Assembly: GCA_964427285.1 (NCBI GenBank)
Contig: CAYRTS010000001.1
Coordinates: 43,945 to 107,944, forward strand
Source: SPCO01 sp964427285
Lineage (GTDB): Bacteria > Chloroflexota > Limnocylindria > Limnocylindrales > CSP1-4
Reading direction: 5' to 3'
DNA length: 64,000 nt
The stretch's first letter is position 1, and every line of letters begins with the position of its first letter. The notes under the pieces are model-generated. The model made no database searches. It worked only from the letters and a program-made list of their open reading frames with translations, and was not told the origin of the DNA. The position numbers were made by a program, and so were the translations under genes. Shown here piece by piece: positions 1 through 8,884 of the stretch.

Positions 1-852
1 CCGGGTCTCGCCTGGACCCGCCTCCTTGAACAGGATGGCCACCTCGGCCGTCTCCGCCTGGGACAGCAGGTCGATCAGACCCTCGGAGTACGCTCGTTCA
101 ACGCCAGGCTCGGCCAAGTCGGCGTCGGTCACGCTCGACCAGACGATCGATCCGCCGGCGTTGCTCTCGAGCCGCGCCAGGATCTGCCCGAACAGGCGCA
201 ACTGGGCTTCGGGTTTGGTGCGATACAGGCGGCGCGAGATATCCGAGAGGGGCGCCCCCGCCGCGACCAGCCAGGCCGAGACCAGCAGCGTGCGCGGTGT
301 GGCGTTGGGATGGGCGAAGGTCGCGGTGTCCATGACGATTCCGGCCATCAGGTCCGTGGCCAGTGCCCCATCGTCGAGATCCGGACGCGCCCCGAGCCGC
401 GCCGCCAGCAGCGCGACCATCTCGCACGTCGCCGCGGCGCGCGGATCGATCCAGTCCGTCTCGCCACTGGCACCGTTCGACGCATGGTGGTCGATCACGA
501 CCCGCGGGAGACGCGCGAACAGCTTGGCCTGGCGCGTGCCCACGTCGCCGATTCGGTCGAGCGAACCGCAGTCCACGATCACGGCCAGATCGTACGGGGC
601 AGCGGGGTCAGGGTCGGTACGGAAGCGCTCCACCCCTGGCAGGAAGTCGTACAGCGGCGGGACCGGATCCGTACAGATCGGGTCGGCGGCCCCGCCCATC
701 GACTCCACCAGGCGCACCACGGCGAGCCCCGCCCCGAGCGTATCGGCGTCCGGGTTCTCGTGGCTGACGACCAGGACGTGTCGGGCGCTCCGGAGACGTG
801 CGATCACGGGCTCCGGGACGGCCTCAAGGAACGGCGACAGATCGATGGTCAC
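1..852 (-). CDS. nrnA: DHH-family phosphoesterase, NrnA-type oligoribonuclease/pAp phosphatase (3' end cut by window edge)
   Basis: Family role: NrnA-type enzymes degrade nano-RNAs and dephosphorylate 3'-phosphoadenosine 5'-phosphate. The 284 visible residues carry the DHH-domain metal motifs in order: HENPDAD at 31-37, VDCGS at 94-98, the DHH triad at 121-123 and a further Asp near 175. The C-terminal DHHA1 domain is largely beyond the left edge. The chosen GTG start at 852 overlaps the rbfA stop as GTGA, implying translational coupling, and rbfA-nrnA is a common gene pair. Family assignment is firm; whether its main substrate is nano-RNA or pAp cannot be read from sequence. Confidence 0.9.
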   Translation of the reverse strand, partial: MTIDLSPFLEAVPEPVIARLRSARHVLVVSHENPDADTLGAGLAVVRLVESMGGAADPICTDPVPPLYDFLPGVERFRTDPDPAAPYDLAVIVDCGSLDRIGDVGTRQAKLFARLPRVVIDHHASNGASGETDWIDPRAAATCEMVALLAARLGARPDLDDGALATDLMAGIVMDTATFAHPNATPRTLLVSAWLVAAGAPLSDISRRLYRTKPEAQLRLFGQILARLESNAGGSIVWSSVTDADLAEPGVERAYSEGLIDLLSQAETAEVAILFKEAGPGETR

Positions 853-1373
853 CGGGTCGCCCGTCGGTCGTGTCGAATCCGGGCAGGCCCGGGGCTGCCT
901 GCCCGACGACGAGCTGGAGGCTCGGGCAGGCGCACGGCCGAGGGAGGTTCATCGGGGAGATCCCCCGAGTGTGGCAACCGGGCGACCGGAGTCGGCAGCG
1001 ATTCACCAACCGGAAGTTCGCTCTCCGGCGTCCGGCCAGATTCGAGCTCGCTCAACAGTTGGAGCACGCGGGTGCCACGCTCGGCGGTGTCGTCCAGGTG
1101 CACGTGGAGATCCGGGATCCGCCTGATCCGCAGGCGGGTGCCCAGCTGGTGGCGCACGAAGGGCATCGCATGACGCAGCGCGGCGACGGTCGCCTCGCGT
1201 TCGGCGGGCTGCCCGATCACGCTGACCCAGACCTTGGCATGGCTCAGGTCCGCCGTCGTCTCGACCGCGGTGATCGTGGCGAACCCGACGCGCGGATCGG
1301 CCACCTCGCGCGTCACGATCGAGCCGATCTCCTGCCGGAGCAGCTCGTCAACTCGATCCGTCCGTTGGCTCAT
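849..1373 (-). CDS. rbfA: ribosome-binding factor A
   Basis: Binds the 30S subunit and assists maturation of the 16S rRNA 5' end. The start chosen is the ATG of MSQRTDRVDELLRQEIG, the conserved family N-terminus, although the frame stays open upstream to 1478. The core (about residues 1-115) has the KH-like pattern including DPRVGFATIT and a Pro-Asp-Leu-His-rich strand. About 60 extra residues at the C-terminus are Pro/Arg/Glu-rich and probably disordered. It follows infB by 132 bases and overlaps the DHH gene start by four bases. 174 aa, longer than the usual 115-135. Confidence 0.92.
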   Translation of the reverse strand: MSQRTDRVDELLRQEIGSIVTREVADPRVGFATITAVETTADLSHAKVWVSVIGQPAEREATVAALRHAMPFVRHQLGTRLRIRRIPDLHVHLDDTAERGTRVLQLLSELESGRTPESELPVGESLPTPVARLPHSGDLPDEPPSAVRLPEPPARRRAGSPGPARIRHDRRATR

Positions 1374-1505
1374 CGGATTGATACCGGTCGTCGCCGCCTG
1401 GGCGTTCGAGCCGAAGGCGCGAGCGAGCGCGGGAGCGAGCGCACCCCCGGTGCGTGAACGAGCGCGCGGACCGAGCAACGCACGGATCGGGCGTCCAGGC
1501 GGCGA

Positions 1506-3419
1506 CTAGCTACCGGCCGCTGCCCGCGAGACGCTCTGCGAGGTGAAGCACTCGATGATGTCGCCTTCCTGCAAATCGTGGAAGCCGGCCAGACCGATGC
1601 CGCACTCGTAGTTGGCGGCAACCTCGCGAACGTCATCACGGAACCGGCGCAGCGACTCGACCTTGTCGGTGGCGATCACCTTGCCGCCGCGCCAGACCCG
1701 GACGTTGCCGCGCACGATTCGACCGTCGGTCACGAACGAACCGGCGATGACCGTGCTCTTGCCGACCCGGAAGACCTGGCGAACCTCGGCTCGGCCCTCA
1801 ACGACCTCAACGACCTCTGGTTCGAGCAGGCCCTTGAGCGCTGCTCCGAGGTCGTCCGTTAGCTTGTAGATGATGTCGTAGAGGCGGACGTCCACCCTCT
1901 CCACGTCGGCGGCGCGGCGGGCGGTCTCGGTGATCTTCGTGTTGAAGCCCACCACAATCGCATTCGAAGCGGCGGCCAGCATGATGTCGTTGTCCGTGAT
2001 GTCGCCGGCACCCTCGTGCAGGACGTTGAGGCGGATCTCATCCTGGTCGAGCTGCTCGAGCGCATGGGTGATCGCGCCGAGTGACCCGGACACGTCCGAC
2101 TTCAGGATCACCCGCAGTTCCTTGGCCTGACCGGCCTGGATCTGACGATACAGGTCCTCCAGCGTCGCACGGCCACTCCCCTCCCCGGCCTTGGCTGCGA
2201 GCGCCGCCTTGCGGCCGTCAACCATGGCCCGGGCGGCCTTCTCGTCCGCGACGACGCGGAGGATGTCGCCGGCAGCGGGGACCGCGGACAGCCCGAGCAC
2301 GACCACGGCACTCGACGGTCCCGCCTTCGTCACCCGCTTGCCCTTGTCGTTCTCCATTGCCCGGACGCGACCGAAGGTCTCGCCGACGACGATGATGTCA
2401 CCGACCTTGAGCGTGCCGGTCTGGACCAGGGCCGTCGCAACGGGACCGCGACCCTTGTCCAGCTGCGCCTCGACGATCGTGCCGACCGCGGGCCGCTTCG
2501 GGTTGGCCTTGAGTTCCTGGAGATCGGCGACCAGCAGGATCATTTCGAGGAGGGCGTCCAGTCCCAGGCGAGTCTTGGCCGACACCGGGACGAGCGGAAC
2601 GTCGCCCCCGTATTCCTCGACGACGATGCCGGCATCCGTCAGATCCGTCTTGACCCGATCCGGGTTCGCGCCGGTCTTGTCGATCTTGTTGAGCGCGATG
2701 ATGATCGGGACCCTGGCCGCCTTGGCATGGCTGATCGCTTCGAGCGTCTGGGGCATGACGCCGTCGTCCGCGGCCACCACCACGACCGCGATGTCCGTGA
2801 CCCGGGCTCCTCTCGCGCGCATCGCCGTGAAGGCCTCATGGCCAGGGGTGTCGAGGAAGACCACGCGCTTCCCATCGTGGGTGACTTCACTCGCTCCGAT
2901 GTGCTGGGTGATCCCGCCGCGCTCTGCCGCGGCCACTTCGGTGGTCCGGATGGCGTCGAGCAGGCTCGTCTTGCCATGGTCGACGTGGCCCATGACGGTG
3001 ACGATGGGGGCTCGCGGCTCCAGCAGCGACGCCTCGTCCTCCTCGTACAGGACCTCCTTGGTGGCCTCCGCGATGGGCCCGTCGATCTCGCCGTCCGCGC
3101 TATTGACGCTCGAGACCAGGACCGTCTCGGCGACCTCGAACCCGAGTTCGCCGGCGACCAGGGACGCCGTGTCCCGATCGACCAACTGGTTGATCGTGGC
3201 GAAGATGCCGCTCTTGATCAGCTCACGGATGATGTCCGCCGGGTTGACCCCCAGGACCACTCCGAGCTCCTTGACGGTAATGGTGCCGGGCAGCTCGATG
3301 GCGCCGCGCTCACGAGGATCCGCGACCCCAACGCTGCCGCCCGGCACGAAGGCGCCGTCGCGGCGCGGCGGCTTGCGCGGGCCGCGACGGCCGCGGGTGC
3401 CGCTTCTACTCCTGGCCAC
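1506..3419 (-). CDS. infB: translation initiation factor IF-2
   Basis: GTPase that delivers fMet-tRNA to the 30S subunit and promotes subunit joining. An IF2_N module lies at about 47-95. The G-domain begins with GHVDHGKT at 144-151, followed by GGITQHIGA, DTPGHEAF and NKIDK. Domain II, III and the C-terminal fMet-tRNA-binding domain follow to residue 637. The N-terminal linker is short compared with the roughly 890-residue E. coli protein and starts with an Arg-rich segment. The start is GTG with AAGGAGG five bases upstream, and it overlaps the end of ylxR by 14 bases. Standard nusA-ylxR-infB-rbfA order. Confidence 0.97.
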   Translation of the reverse strand: MARSRSGTRGRRGPRKPPRRDGAFVPGGSVGVADPRERGAIELPGTITVKELGVVLGVNPADIIRELIKSGIFATINQLVDRDTASLVAGELGFEVAETVLVSSVNSADGEIDGPIAEATKEVLYEEDEASLLEPRAPIVTVMGHVDHGKTSLLDAIRTTEVAAAERGGITQHIGASEVTHDGKRVVFLDTPGHEAFTAMRARGARVTDIAVVVVAADDGVMPQTLEAISHAKAARVPIIIALNKIDKTGANPDRVKTDLTDAGIVVEEYGGDVPLVPVSAKTRLGLDALLEMILLVADLQELKANPKRPAVGTIVEAQLDKGRGPVATALVQTGTLKVGDIIVVGETFGRVRAMENDKGKRVTKAGPSSAVVVLGLSAVPAAGDILRVVADEKAARAMVDGRKAALAAKAGEGSGRATLEDLYRQIQAGQAKELRVILKSDVSGSLGAITHALEQLDQDEIRLNVLHEGAGDITDNDIMLAAASNAIVVGFNTKITETARRAADVERVDVRLYDIIYKLTDDLGAALKGLLEPEVVEVVEGRAEVRQVFRVGKSTVIAGSFVTDGRIVRGNVRVWRGGKVIATDKVESLRRFRDDVREVAANYECGIGLAGFHDLQEGDIIECFTSQSVSRAAAGS

Positions 3420-3720
3420 GAATGCCTCCTTCGATCGTTGTGGTCGTCGTTGTCGTCGTTGTCGTTGTGTCGGCGATCCAATCCGTCAGCGCGATGCGCA
3501 GCTCGGCAGGGACTGGGGTCCGGAGGGCCCGGTTGAGGGCGCCCTTCCGGATAGCGGTATCGATACATTCTGCGGTCCGACAGACATATGCGCCACGCCC
3601 GGGAGCCCGGCTGCCAGGATCGATCGTGACGCGGCCGGCCATGGCCACGATGCGGAGCAGTACGCGCTTCTCCCGGACCGATCGGCAGGCGACGCAGGAG
3701 CGATTCGGGATCCGTCGCAC
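3406..3720 (-). CDS. ylxR: YlxR/DUF448 RNA-binding protein
   Basis: Small basic protein encoded between nusA and infB in many bacteria; family members are linked to RNA binding and RNase P modulation. The core (residues 1-80) has the typical RSCVACR start, followed by GRGAYVC and a CxxxA pattern. The C-terminal end carries an uninterrupted run of 11 threonines written with mixed ACA/ACG/ACC codons, which is not a family feature. It starts 24 bases after nusA and overlaps infB by 14 bases, so it belongs to the same transcript. Confidence 0.92.
   Translation of the reverse strand: MRRIPNRSCVACRSVREKRVLLRIVAMAGRVTIDPGSRAPGRGAYVCRTAECIDTAIRKGALNRALRTPVPAELRIALTDWIADTTTTTTTTTTTIEGGIRGQE
3436..3468 (-). 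repeat. threonine-codon microsatellite inside ylxR
   Basis: Eleven consecutive Thr codons (ACA, ACG, ACC) form an imperfect trinucleotide repeat just before the infB Shine-Dalgarno sequence. In-frame length change would alter the YlxR tail without breaking the frame. Seen directly; variability is inference. Confidence 0.85.
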
Positions 3721-3743
3721 TGCGACGGCCCTGACGCCCCGGT

Positions 3744-5177
3744 CTACGGTGCCACCTCATCGCTGTCAGCTGGCTTGGCCGCCTTGCGGACCCGCTTTGG
3801 CTTGGCCGCCACGGCGTCAACCGCGGGCGTGACGTCAGCCGCGACCGCGGGTTCTGCGTCGGCCGCGGGCGCGGTGTCAATGGCTTGCACCGCGTCAGAC
3901 GTTGATTCTGCGTCGGCCGCGGGCGCCGTGTCAGCCACGGCCGTCGAGCCTGCACCGACCTTGACCGCGGTGGACCTGGCTTTGCTCGCGCGGGCCACCT
4001 TCGCCTTTGGTGCCGGCGCTTCCGCGACGACGTCAGCCTTCTCCGCGGTAGGCGACTCGGTCGGTGCCGTGAGGGCGGTCGACTCGATCGCGACGGTCGC
4101 CGCTGTCGAGGTGGTCGCTGCGTGGGCGGCGGCGCGGGCCTCGGCGACGGACACGTCACTGCGAATGTCAATCCGCCAGCCCGTCAGGCGTGCCGCGAGC
4201 CGCGCGTTCTGCCCTTCGCGGCCGATCGCCAGCGAGAGCATCCGCTCCGGGACGGTGACACTGGCGATCCGGTGCTCCTCGTCGATATCGACGGAGATGA
4301 CCTGGGCCGGGCTGAGCGCATTGGCCACCAGGACCGCGGGATCGTCACTCCACGGGATGACGTCGATCTTCTCACCGGACACCTCGGCCACGACCGCCTG
4401 GACGCGCGCGCCACGCTGGCCGACGGTGGCCCCGACCGGATCGAGCCCCTCCTGGCGGGAGGCCACGGCGACCTTGGAACGACTTCCGGCTTCGCGAGCG
4501 ATCGCCTTGATCTCAACGACGCCACTGTGGATTTCCGGGACCTCGAGCTCGAACAGGCGCTTGAGGAACCCCTTGTGCGTCCGGCTGACAAAGATCTGTG
4601 GGCCACGGACCGAGCGCCTGACTTCGAGCACGTAGGCCTTGACGTTCTGACCGATCCGGTAGTGCTCGAGGGCGGATTGCTCGGTGGTGGCCAGGATCCC
4701 CTCGACGTTCTTGCCGACATCGAGAATGATCGCCCGTGGCTCGACCCGGTTGACCGTTCCGGTCATGAGCTCGCCCTCGCGGCTCGCAAACTGGTCGAAG
4801 ATCTGGTCGCGCTCGACCTCCCGGATCCGCTGAAGCACGATCTGCTTGGCCGTCTGAGCACCGATCCGCCCGAAGACGTCGCCATCGAGCTGCTCGGTCT
4901 CCACGAGGTCACCGACGCCCGCCCCCGGATCGATAGCGTGCGCCTGCTCGACCGTCATCTCGGTGAACTCGTCCTCGACCGCGCCCACGACACGGCGGGC
5001 GCGAAAGACACGGATCTTGCCGGTCTCGGCATCGATCCGGACGTGAATGTCTTCATCCCCGGCCACGCGCCGGTAGGCGGACTGAATGCCGTCCTCGACC
5101 GCGCCGATCAACTGCTCGCGCGAGATCTGCTTTTCGGCATTGAGCTGGAGGAGGGCACCGACGAAGTCACGACTCAC
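3744..5177 (-). CDS. nusA: transcription termination/antitermination factor NusA
   Basis: Binds RNA polymerase and nascent RNA to control pausing, termination and antitermination. Domain order: NusA N-terminal domain (1-125), S1 domain (about 134-200), KH1 (about 225-285, with VGQRGAR) and KH2 (about 290-345, with AIGREGQNARLA). Residues 350-477 form an Ala/Thr/Asp/Val-rich low-complexity tail ending in a basic KPKRVRKAAKP patch. The start is the GTG of VSRDFVGALLQLNAEKQ with GGAGG upstream; the frame is open further but has no family match. No rimP precedes it; the upstream gene is ispG, separated by a terminator hairpin. Confidence 0.96.
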   Translation of the reverse strand: MSRDFVGALLQLNAEKQISREQLIGAVEDGIQSAYRRVAGDEDIHVRIDAETGKIRVFRARRVVGAVEDEFTEMTVEQAHAIDPGAGVGDLVETEQLDGDVFGRIGAQTAKQIVLQRIREVERDQIFDQFASREGELMTGTVNRVEPRAIILDVGKNVEGILATTEQSALEHYRIGQNVKAYVLEVRRSVRGPQIFVSRTHKGFLKRLFELEVPEIHSGVVEIKAIAREAGSRSKVAVASRQEGLDPVGATVGQRGARVQAVVAEVSGEKIDVIPWSDDPAVLVANALSPAQVISVDIDEEHRIASVTVPERMLSLAIGREGQNARLAARLTGWRIDIRSDVSVAEARAAAHAATTSTAATVAIESTALTAPTESPTAEKADVVAEAPAPKAKVARASKARSTAVKVGAGSTAVADTAPAADAESTSDAVQAIDTAPAADAEPAVAADVTPAVDAVAAKPKRVRKAAKPADSDEVAP

Positions 5178-5221
5178 GATGGCCTCCGTTCCTGATGCAC
5201 TGCGGCGTATGTACGGCCCGT

Positions 5222-5251
5222 TCAATAAAGAAACGTGGGCGTCACCCACGT
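5222..5251 (-). terminator. rho-independent-type terminator after ispG
   Basis: On the minus strand a perfect 7-bp stem ACGTGGG/CCCACGT with a 5-base loop is followed by the T-rich tract TTTCTTTATT. It lies between the ispG stop and the nusA start, so it could end the dxr-ispG transcript or attenuate read-through into nusA. Confidence 0.65.
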
Positions 5252-5304
5252 CACGGAGCGGCCGTTCGATTGGCCGGGAGTATACACCCGGGGTGCGTGG
5301 ACCC

Positions 5305-6555
5305 TCAATGGGCGACGATGGGCTCCGGCGTCGGAAAGCGCCTCGCGACGTAGTCGTCGAGGATGTCGATGAACTCGGCGACGAGCCCATCGCCACGCAA
5401 CGTGCGGTCGAGACGACCGTCGATGAACACGGGCGCGACCGGATCCTCGAACGTGCCGGGCAGGCTGATCCCGATGTCGGCATGCTTGGACTCGCCCGGG
5501 CCATTGACGACGCAGCCCATCACGGCGACCCGCAGCTCCTCGGCGCCGGGGCGTGTCGTGCGCCACTCGGGCATCCGATCCTTGAGGTGCGTCTGGATCT
5601 GGAGGGCCATCTCCTGGAAATACGTCGATGTCGTCCGGCCGCATCCTGGACAGGCGCTGACCTGGGGCAGGAACGAGCGCAGGCCCATCGACTGGAGGAC
5701 CTGCTGGGCGACCTCGACCTCTCGCTCGCGCGGCCCACCTGGCTCGGGCGTGAGTGAGACGCGGATCGTGTCGCCGATTCCTTCGTTGAGCAGGATGGCC
5801 AGGCCCGCGGTGGAGGCGACGATCCCCTTGTCGCCCATCCCGGCCTCGGTCAGGCCAAGGTGGAGCGGGTAGTCGCTGCGCGCGGCCAGGAGGCGGTAGA
5901 CGTCCACCAGGTCCCGCACGCCGCTGACCTTGGCGGACAGGATGATCTGGTCGTGCCGCAGCCCGGTTGCCTCGGCCAGCTCCGCCGAGCGCATCGCCGA
6001 CTCCAGCATTGCCTCGATCATCACGTCGCGCGCATCCCGAGGCTCCGCGGCGTGCGCGTTCAGATCCATCAGCTCGGTCAGGATGGCCTGGTCGAGCGAA
6101 CCCCAGTTGACCCCGATCCGAACCGGTCGGTCGTGCTCGATGGCGATCCGGATGATCGTGGTGAAGTGCTCGTCGTGACGCTTCGCCCCGACATTTCCAG
6201 GGTTGATCCGATACTTGGCGAGGGCGGCCGCCGTGTCCGGGTACTCCGCGAGCAACTTGTGTCCGTTGTAATGGAAGTCCCCGACGATCGGCACCTCCAC
6301 ACCCAGCCCGCGCACCTTGCGGATCATTTCCGGGACCGCGGCCGCGGCCTCGTCCGTGTTGACGGTCACGCGTACGAGTTGCGACCCGGCGTGGGCGAGC
6401 CTCGCCACCTGGATCGCGGTCGAGTCAGCGTCCGCGGTATCGGTGTTGGTCATCGACTGGACCACCACGGGGTGGGCACTGCCGACCAGGACCCCGCCGA
6501 CGTCGACGCTGACCGTCGGCCGTCGCCGAGGACGCAGGGCCTCGGCCCCGCTCAT
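5305..6555 (-). CDS. ispG: 4-hydroxy-3-methylbut-2-enyl diphosphate synthase
   Basis: MEP-pathway [4Fe-4S] enzyme that converts MEcPP to HMBPP. The 416-residue protein has the TIM-barrel N-terminal part with VVVQSMTNTDT near residue 30 and NPGNVG near 123. Iron-sulfur ligands are in CPGCGR and GCVVNGPGE in the C-terminal domain. It starts with ATG overlapping the rseP stop as ATGA. Together with dxr two genes upstream it supplies isoprenoid precursors, and uppS in the same operon uses the product. Confidence 0.97.
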   Translation of the reverse strand: MSGAEALRPRRRPTVSVDVGGVLVGSAHPVVVQSMTNTDTADADSTAIQVARLAHAGSQLVRVTVNTDEAAAAVPEMIRKVRGLGVEVPIVGDFHYNGHKLLAEYPDTAAALAKYRINPGNVGAKRHDEHFTTIIRIAIEHDRPVRIGVNWGSLDQAILTELMDLNAHAAEPRDARDVMIEAMLESAMRSAELAEATGLRHDQIILSAKVSGVRDLVDVYRLLAARSDYPLHLGLTEAGMGDKGIVASTAGLAILLNEGIGDTIRVSLTPEPGGPREREVEVAQQVLQSMGLRSFLPQVSACPGCGRTTSTYFQEMALQIQTHLKDRMPEWRTTRPGAEELRVAVMGCVVNGPGESKHADIGISLPGTFEDPVAPVFIDGRLDRTLRGDGLVAEFIDILDDYVARRFPTPEPIVAH

Positions 6556-7652
6556 GACCCGGCTCCCCCGCCCAGCTCCCGGATGATGTCAAACCCGGTG
6601 ATCCAGATCAGGAACGCGAACAGGAAGACGAACCCGACGAGATAGGTCAGCCGCTCCGCCCGCAGGCTGATCCGCCGACCGAAGACGCTCTTGAGCACGA
6701 TTACCAGCATCCGCCCGCCATCGAGCGGCGGGAACGGCAGGATGTTGACGACCGCCAGGTTGGCGGACAGGATCCCGGCTACGTAGAGAGTGACGACCGG
6801 GCCGAGCTGCCAGAAGATGTCGCCGATCTGGGTGGCAATCCCGACTGGACCCGAGACCGGTGGCGGCTCGGTCGGTCGATTGATGATGGCGTCGCCGAGT
6901 TGTCCGAGTCCGCCGATGATCAGCCCGAGCGCATCGATCGTCCGCCGGACGCCCAGCCCGACCGCCTCAGCGGGCCCGTACGAAATCACGGCCCGCGTGG
7001 TCGCCGCCGCCTGGGTGATGCCGATCGCGCCCTGTCCGGCGGCAATCGCTGCCTGATCGCGCAGCGTCACCGCAACCTCGGAGGTTGCCCCGTCGGCGTG
7101 CTCGAGCCCGAGCTGCACCGTCTGCCCGGCCCGGCTGCGCAGATCGACGATCAGCGCTTCATCCCCAAAGGCCCCATACGCGCGGCCGTCGAGATTGGCG
7201 ATGACATCGCCGGGGACGAGGCCGGCCGTGGCCGCCGGCGAACCGGGCTGGACCTCCACCACCCGGATCCCAATTGTTGGATCACCAATCAGCGCGATGC
7301 CCGTGAAGATCGCGAACGCCAGCACAACGTTCATCCCGACGCCGGCGACCAGGATCAGGAGCTTGGTAGGCAGCCGCTGCGCCGCGAATGAGCGCGGATC
7401 ATCACCATCGTTGCCGTCCTCGCCCTCGAGCTTGACGAAGCCACCAATCGGTAGCCAGTTGAGCGTGTACAGGGTCTCACCGCTCCTGCCCATCACCCTG
7501 GCGCGCGGGGGGAAGCCGATCCCGAATTCGAGGACGCGCACCCTGGCCAGCCGGGCGGTCACGAAGTGGCCGAGTTCGTGGATGACCACCAGCACGCCAA
7601 GGATCAGGATGAACAGAACGATCGTGATGATCGATTGGACCGCCCCGATCAT
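6552..7652 (-). CDS. rseP: site-2 protease RseP/RasP-type, M50 zinc metalloprotease
   Basis: Intramembrane protease that cleaves membrane-anchored regulators and signal-peptide remnants. The first transmembrane segment contains the zinc motif HELGH at 25-29. A PDZ domain lies at about 125-190. The last third has the second active-site segment NILPFPPLDGGR followed by two transmembrane helices. 366 aa, one PDZ domain as in Gram-positive RasP. The start ATG overlaps the dxr stop as ATGA, and the gene overlaps ispG by four bases. dxr-rseP-ispG is a familiar order. Confidence 0.95.
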   Translation of the reverse strand: MIGAVQSIITIVLFILILGVLVVIHELGHFVTARLARVRVLEFGIGFPPRARVMGRSGETLYTLNWLPIGGFVKLEGEDGNDGDDPRSFAAQRLPTKLLILVAGVGMNVVLAFAIFTGIALIGDPTIGIRVVEVQPGSPAATAGLVPGDVIANLDGRAYGAFGDEALIVDLRSRAGQTVQLGLEHADGATSEVAVTLRDQAAIAAGQGAIGITQAAATTRAVISYGPAEAVGLGVRRTIDALGLIIGGLGQLGDAIINRPTEPPPVSGPVGIATQIGDIFWQLGPVVTLYVAGILSANLAVVNILPFPPLDGGRMLVIVLKSVFGRRISLRAERLTYLVGFVFLFAFLIWITGFDIIRELGGGAGS

Positions 7653-8884
7653 GCTGCGCCTCCCACCACGGGTGCGGCAAGGGCGGCGCGGATCTCCCGG
7701 TCCATATCGAGCAGCTCATCAATCCCGGGATCGCCGGGGCCGGATCCGTAGCGCGTCACGGCGTCCTCGAGCAGCCCCGGAATTCGGTCAAAACTGAGGC
7801 TGCCGCCGAGGAAGCGGGCCACCGCCACCTCGTCGGCGACGATGAGTGCGGCGGAGGCGCGCGCACCGGCCCGACCGGCCTCCCGGGCGATGCGGAGCGC
7901 CGGAAAGCGGCCCTCATCGGGCGCTCGAAACTCGAGGCGCCCCGTGGCCACCAGATCCGGTGACGCAACGGGCGAGGGACGACGATCTGGATAGGTGAGT
8001 GCGTACTGGATGGGAAGTCGCATGTCCGGGGTGCCCAACTGGGCCTTGACGGAGCCGTCGGCAAATCGGACGGCTGAGTGGACGACGCTCTGCGGATGGA
8101 TCAGCACCTCGATCGCGTCGTAGCCTACATCGTACAGCCAGTGTGCCTCGATCACCTCCAGGCCCTTGTTGGCGAGGGTCGCCGAGTCAATAGTGATCTT
8201 GGCGCCCATCGTCCAGGTCGGATGGCGCAACGCCTGCTCCGGCGTGATCGACGAAAGGTCAGCCGGGGCATCCAGGAACGGGCCGCCCGAAGCGGTCAGG
8301 ATCAGCGCGGCCACGCTCCCCATTGCCTCGCCGGCCAGGCACTGCCAGATCGCCGAGTGCTCGGAGTCGATCGGACGAAGCCACGCCAGGGGGCTGGCGT
8401 ATGGGTCGCGGGTGTCCGCCGCAGCTCGGACAGCGGCGAGTCGACGCGCTGCGGGCATGACCAGGTGACCTCCAGCCACCAACGTCTCCTTGTTGGCGGT
8501 GGCCACGATCTTGCCCGCCTCCAGCGCGGCGATGACCGGGCGAAGGCTGACCAGCCCGCCGGTGGCGACGACCACGATATCGACGTCATCGCGCGTAGCC
8601 AGCCGCTCGAGGGCGACGGCGCCACCCACGTACTCCGATCCAGGCGGGAGATCCAAGGCCCTGGAGGCGGCCGCATCGGACAGCCCCACGGCCGCCGGAC
8701 GAAGTCTCGCCGCCTGCTCTGCGAGGACCGCGGCGTCAGAACCGGCCGCCAGGGCGACGACCCGGAATGCGCCGGGATTGGCCTCCAGCACCTCGACCGT
8801 CTGGCGTCCGATCGAGCCGGTCGAACCCAGGACAGCCACGCCCCGAATCGCTCGATCGTCCCGGATCGCCACCTCAGCGCACAA
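7649..8884 (-). CDS. dxr: 1-deoxy-D-xylulose 5-phosphate reductoisomerase
   Basis: NADPH-dependent second step of the MEP isoprenoid pathway. GSTGSIG at 20-26 is the NADPH-binding loop, ATANKETLV is present mid-protein, and the metal/substrate motif SEHSAIWQCL follows. The C-terminal domain has the expected Asp/Glu-rich helices. 411 aa, near the family norm. It overlaps the 3' end of cdsA by 11 bases and rseP by four. Confidence 0.97.
   Translation of the reverse strand: MCAEVAIRDDRAIRGVAVLGSTGSIGRQTVEVLEANPGAFRVVALAAGSDAAVLAEQAARLRPAAVGLSDAAASRALDLPPGSEYVGGAVALERLATRDDVDIVVVATGGLVSLRPVIAALEAGKIVATANKETLVAGGHLVMPAARRLAAVRAAADTRDPYASPLAWLRPIDSEHSAIWQCLAGEAMGSVAALILTASGGPFLDAPADLSSITPEQALRHPTWTMGAKITIDSATLANKGLEVIEAHWLYDVGYDAIEVLIHPQSVVHSAVRFADGSVKAQLGTPDMRLPIQYALTYPDRRPSPVASPDLVATGRLEFRAPDEGRFPALRIAREAGRAGARASAALIVADEVAVARFLGGSLSFDRIPGLLEDAVTRYGSGPGDPGIDELLDMDREIRAALAAPVVGGAA

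Noticed and set aside
2191..4635. Long plus-strand open frame (814 codons) opposite infB and nusA
   Set aside because: Ser/Thr/Ala-rich shadow of high-GC genes; no family features, while both minus-strand genes are certain.
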